DNA of 64,000 nt from Adiantum capillus-veneris (lineage: Eukaryota > Streptophyta > Polypodiopsida > Polypodiales > Pteridaceae): assembly GCA_014529385.2 (NCBI GenBank), contig CM043942.1:48094244-48158243 (forward strand), written 5' to 3'. Below, in pieces: positions 63,231 through 64,000 of this stretch. The notes below the pieces were generated by a model. The model was not told the DNA's origin. It made no database searches and saw only the letters and a program-made list of their open reading frames with translations. The position numbers and the translations under genes are program-made. Every line of letters begins with the position of its first letter. Positions within the stretch are counted from its first letter, which is position 1.

Positions 63231-64000
63231 GAGCCTCTTGCCCCTCACTTGAGCATCAAGAAAACCATTAGGCAATCAAGTGCTCAAGCAATCCTCACAA
63301 TCGAGCCACTCTATCAAGCCATCACCCAACCTCCTAGCCATCTCCTTGAGTGAAACTTTCTCTCAATTTCAGCCCAACACATCTTGAGCTTGCTACATCA
63401 TGCCTCAAGCCTTCTATTTCCTCGCTTGTAGTACTCATACACTCTATGCAACCTTCTTTCATCGATAAGGAGGCATTGTTGGTGGCTCTCAAATGGTGTT
63501 GGGTAACTACTACTCATCTTTCACTTCATCAAGTTGGCTACAATACCACAAAGTCTTGAGGTGTGCTTCACTTCTTTGGCTTAAGCTTGTGTGGGTCTTT
63601 GTGTTGTTTGACTGCTTTCTAATCTTTCTTAGATGTATAATCCCAATGGTGTAACCTTTCAACCCTTTCACTTTGTGCAAAATATTAGGATTAATGTTTG
63701 TATTAGCCATAAAATCCACTTCCAGCAGAGAATTGTGTTACTCTTTGGGCTGGAAAGACTGCGAGAAATTCTTCTTTCTCCACGTCCTCTTATTTGCCAC
63801 TACTAGACTACTCTAATTCTTTCGATGTGCACATATTTATTCTCCTCTAGGGGTTGAGCCTTGCTTTCTTAATATTACTATGACCAAGAAGACTTGTACA
63901 CACGGCTCACTCCTATCACTAGGAAAAACATCTACATCTTTGTAAGCACTAAGTCACAATTTCAAAGAACCATTCGTAGTCTATTTGGAGCACAACGACT

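Larger units (their letters stand above)
20579..64000 (+). mobile_element. Ty3-E: LTR retrotransposon exploded by nested insertions (runs off right edge)
   Basis: The 5' LTR (20579-22306) is followed by a primer-like site. Pol remnants are at 35521-36563 and 60900-61185, then a purine tract, then the 3' LTR from 61196 to the window end. The two LTRs align throughout, apart from a 1.34-kb transposon in the second. Between the parts lie Ty3-F, Ty3-G, a small inverted-repeat element and Ty3-D. Reading the two LTRs as one element is the simplest view. The left LTR could instead be a separate solo copy, because most of the 5' internal region is gone. Confidence 0.65.
61196..64000 (+). repeat. Ty3-E 3' LTR, with transposon insertion; cut by window end
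   Basis: Matches 20579-22033 on either side of the 61289-62625 insertion, with more differences than the Ty3-D LTR pair. The last ~275 bp of the LTR are outside the window, as is the right target duplication. Confidence 0.88.

Overview
The window looks like intergenic DNA from a large, repeat-rich land-plant nuclear genome. The evidence is nested Ty3 and Ty1/copia LTR retrotransposons, a pentatricopeptide-repeat (PPR) gene fragment preceded by an intron-like acceptor, long (GA)n/(CT)n/(TG)n tracts, and no compact gene clusters, operons or bacterial signals. A seed-free vascular plant such as a fern is my guess from the flavour of the elements; nothing here proves it. I see no intact host gene. 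Almost all coding sequence belongs to retroelements, mostly broken by stops and frameshifts.

Layout. 1-585: edge sequence, perhaps the start of another Ty3 element on the minus strand. 586-2545: truncated Copia-1 (+). 2546-5274: a mosaic of minus-strand Ty3 scraps (Ty3-I gag-pro-RT, an RNase H scrap, and the RT of Ty3-A). 5275-about 8160: gag-pro, leader, PBS and LTR of Ty3-A (-). 8161-9980: unassigned repeats. 9981-14115: two ~660-bp direct repeats (R1) carrying short palindromes and bracketing a dead PPR fragment. 14116-20577: Ty3-B (+), interrupted at 15869-17544 by Copia-2 (-), a deletion derivative with a perfect 5-bp target duplication. 20579-64000: Ty3-E (+), whose 5' LTR, pol remnants and 3' LTR are separated by later insertions. 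Inside it lie Ty3-F (-, 22367-31085), Ty3-G (+, 31086-35079), a small inverted-repeat element (35080-35365), and the giant Ty3-D (+, 36569-60894, target duplication ATGGA). Ty3-D itself carries Copia-3 (-, 50692-55909, target duplication GATTT). The 3' LTR of Ty3-E contains a 1.34-kb TIR transposon (61289-62625), and the other LTR preserves its empty site.

The most unusual material is in the related families Ty3-D and Ty3-F. Both have a tRNA-Asp type primer site and two-CCHC Gag. Their non-coding regions are punctuated by 24-bp palindromes. The Ty3-D and Ty3-F versions differ by a paired, compensating base change, and the spacing (about 125 and 280-288 bp) is conserved between the elements. 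Ty3-D also encodes a second retropepsin-like domain after integrase, then a Trp/Lys-rich repeat tail, and finally a large coiled-coil third ORF before the 3' LTR. About 19.1 kb remains after subtracting Copia-3, which makes it a giant element.

Relative order of insertion: Ty3-B is old; Copia-2 and (probably) Ty3-E landed in it; Ty3-D landed in the integrase of Ty3-E; Copia-3 landed in Ty3-D; and the TIR element entered a Ty3-E LTR. LTR pairs of Ty3-D, Copia-2 and Copia-3 differ by roughly 2 percent by eye, those of Ty3-E by more. All family names (A-I, Copia-1 to -3) are local labels.
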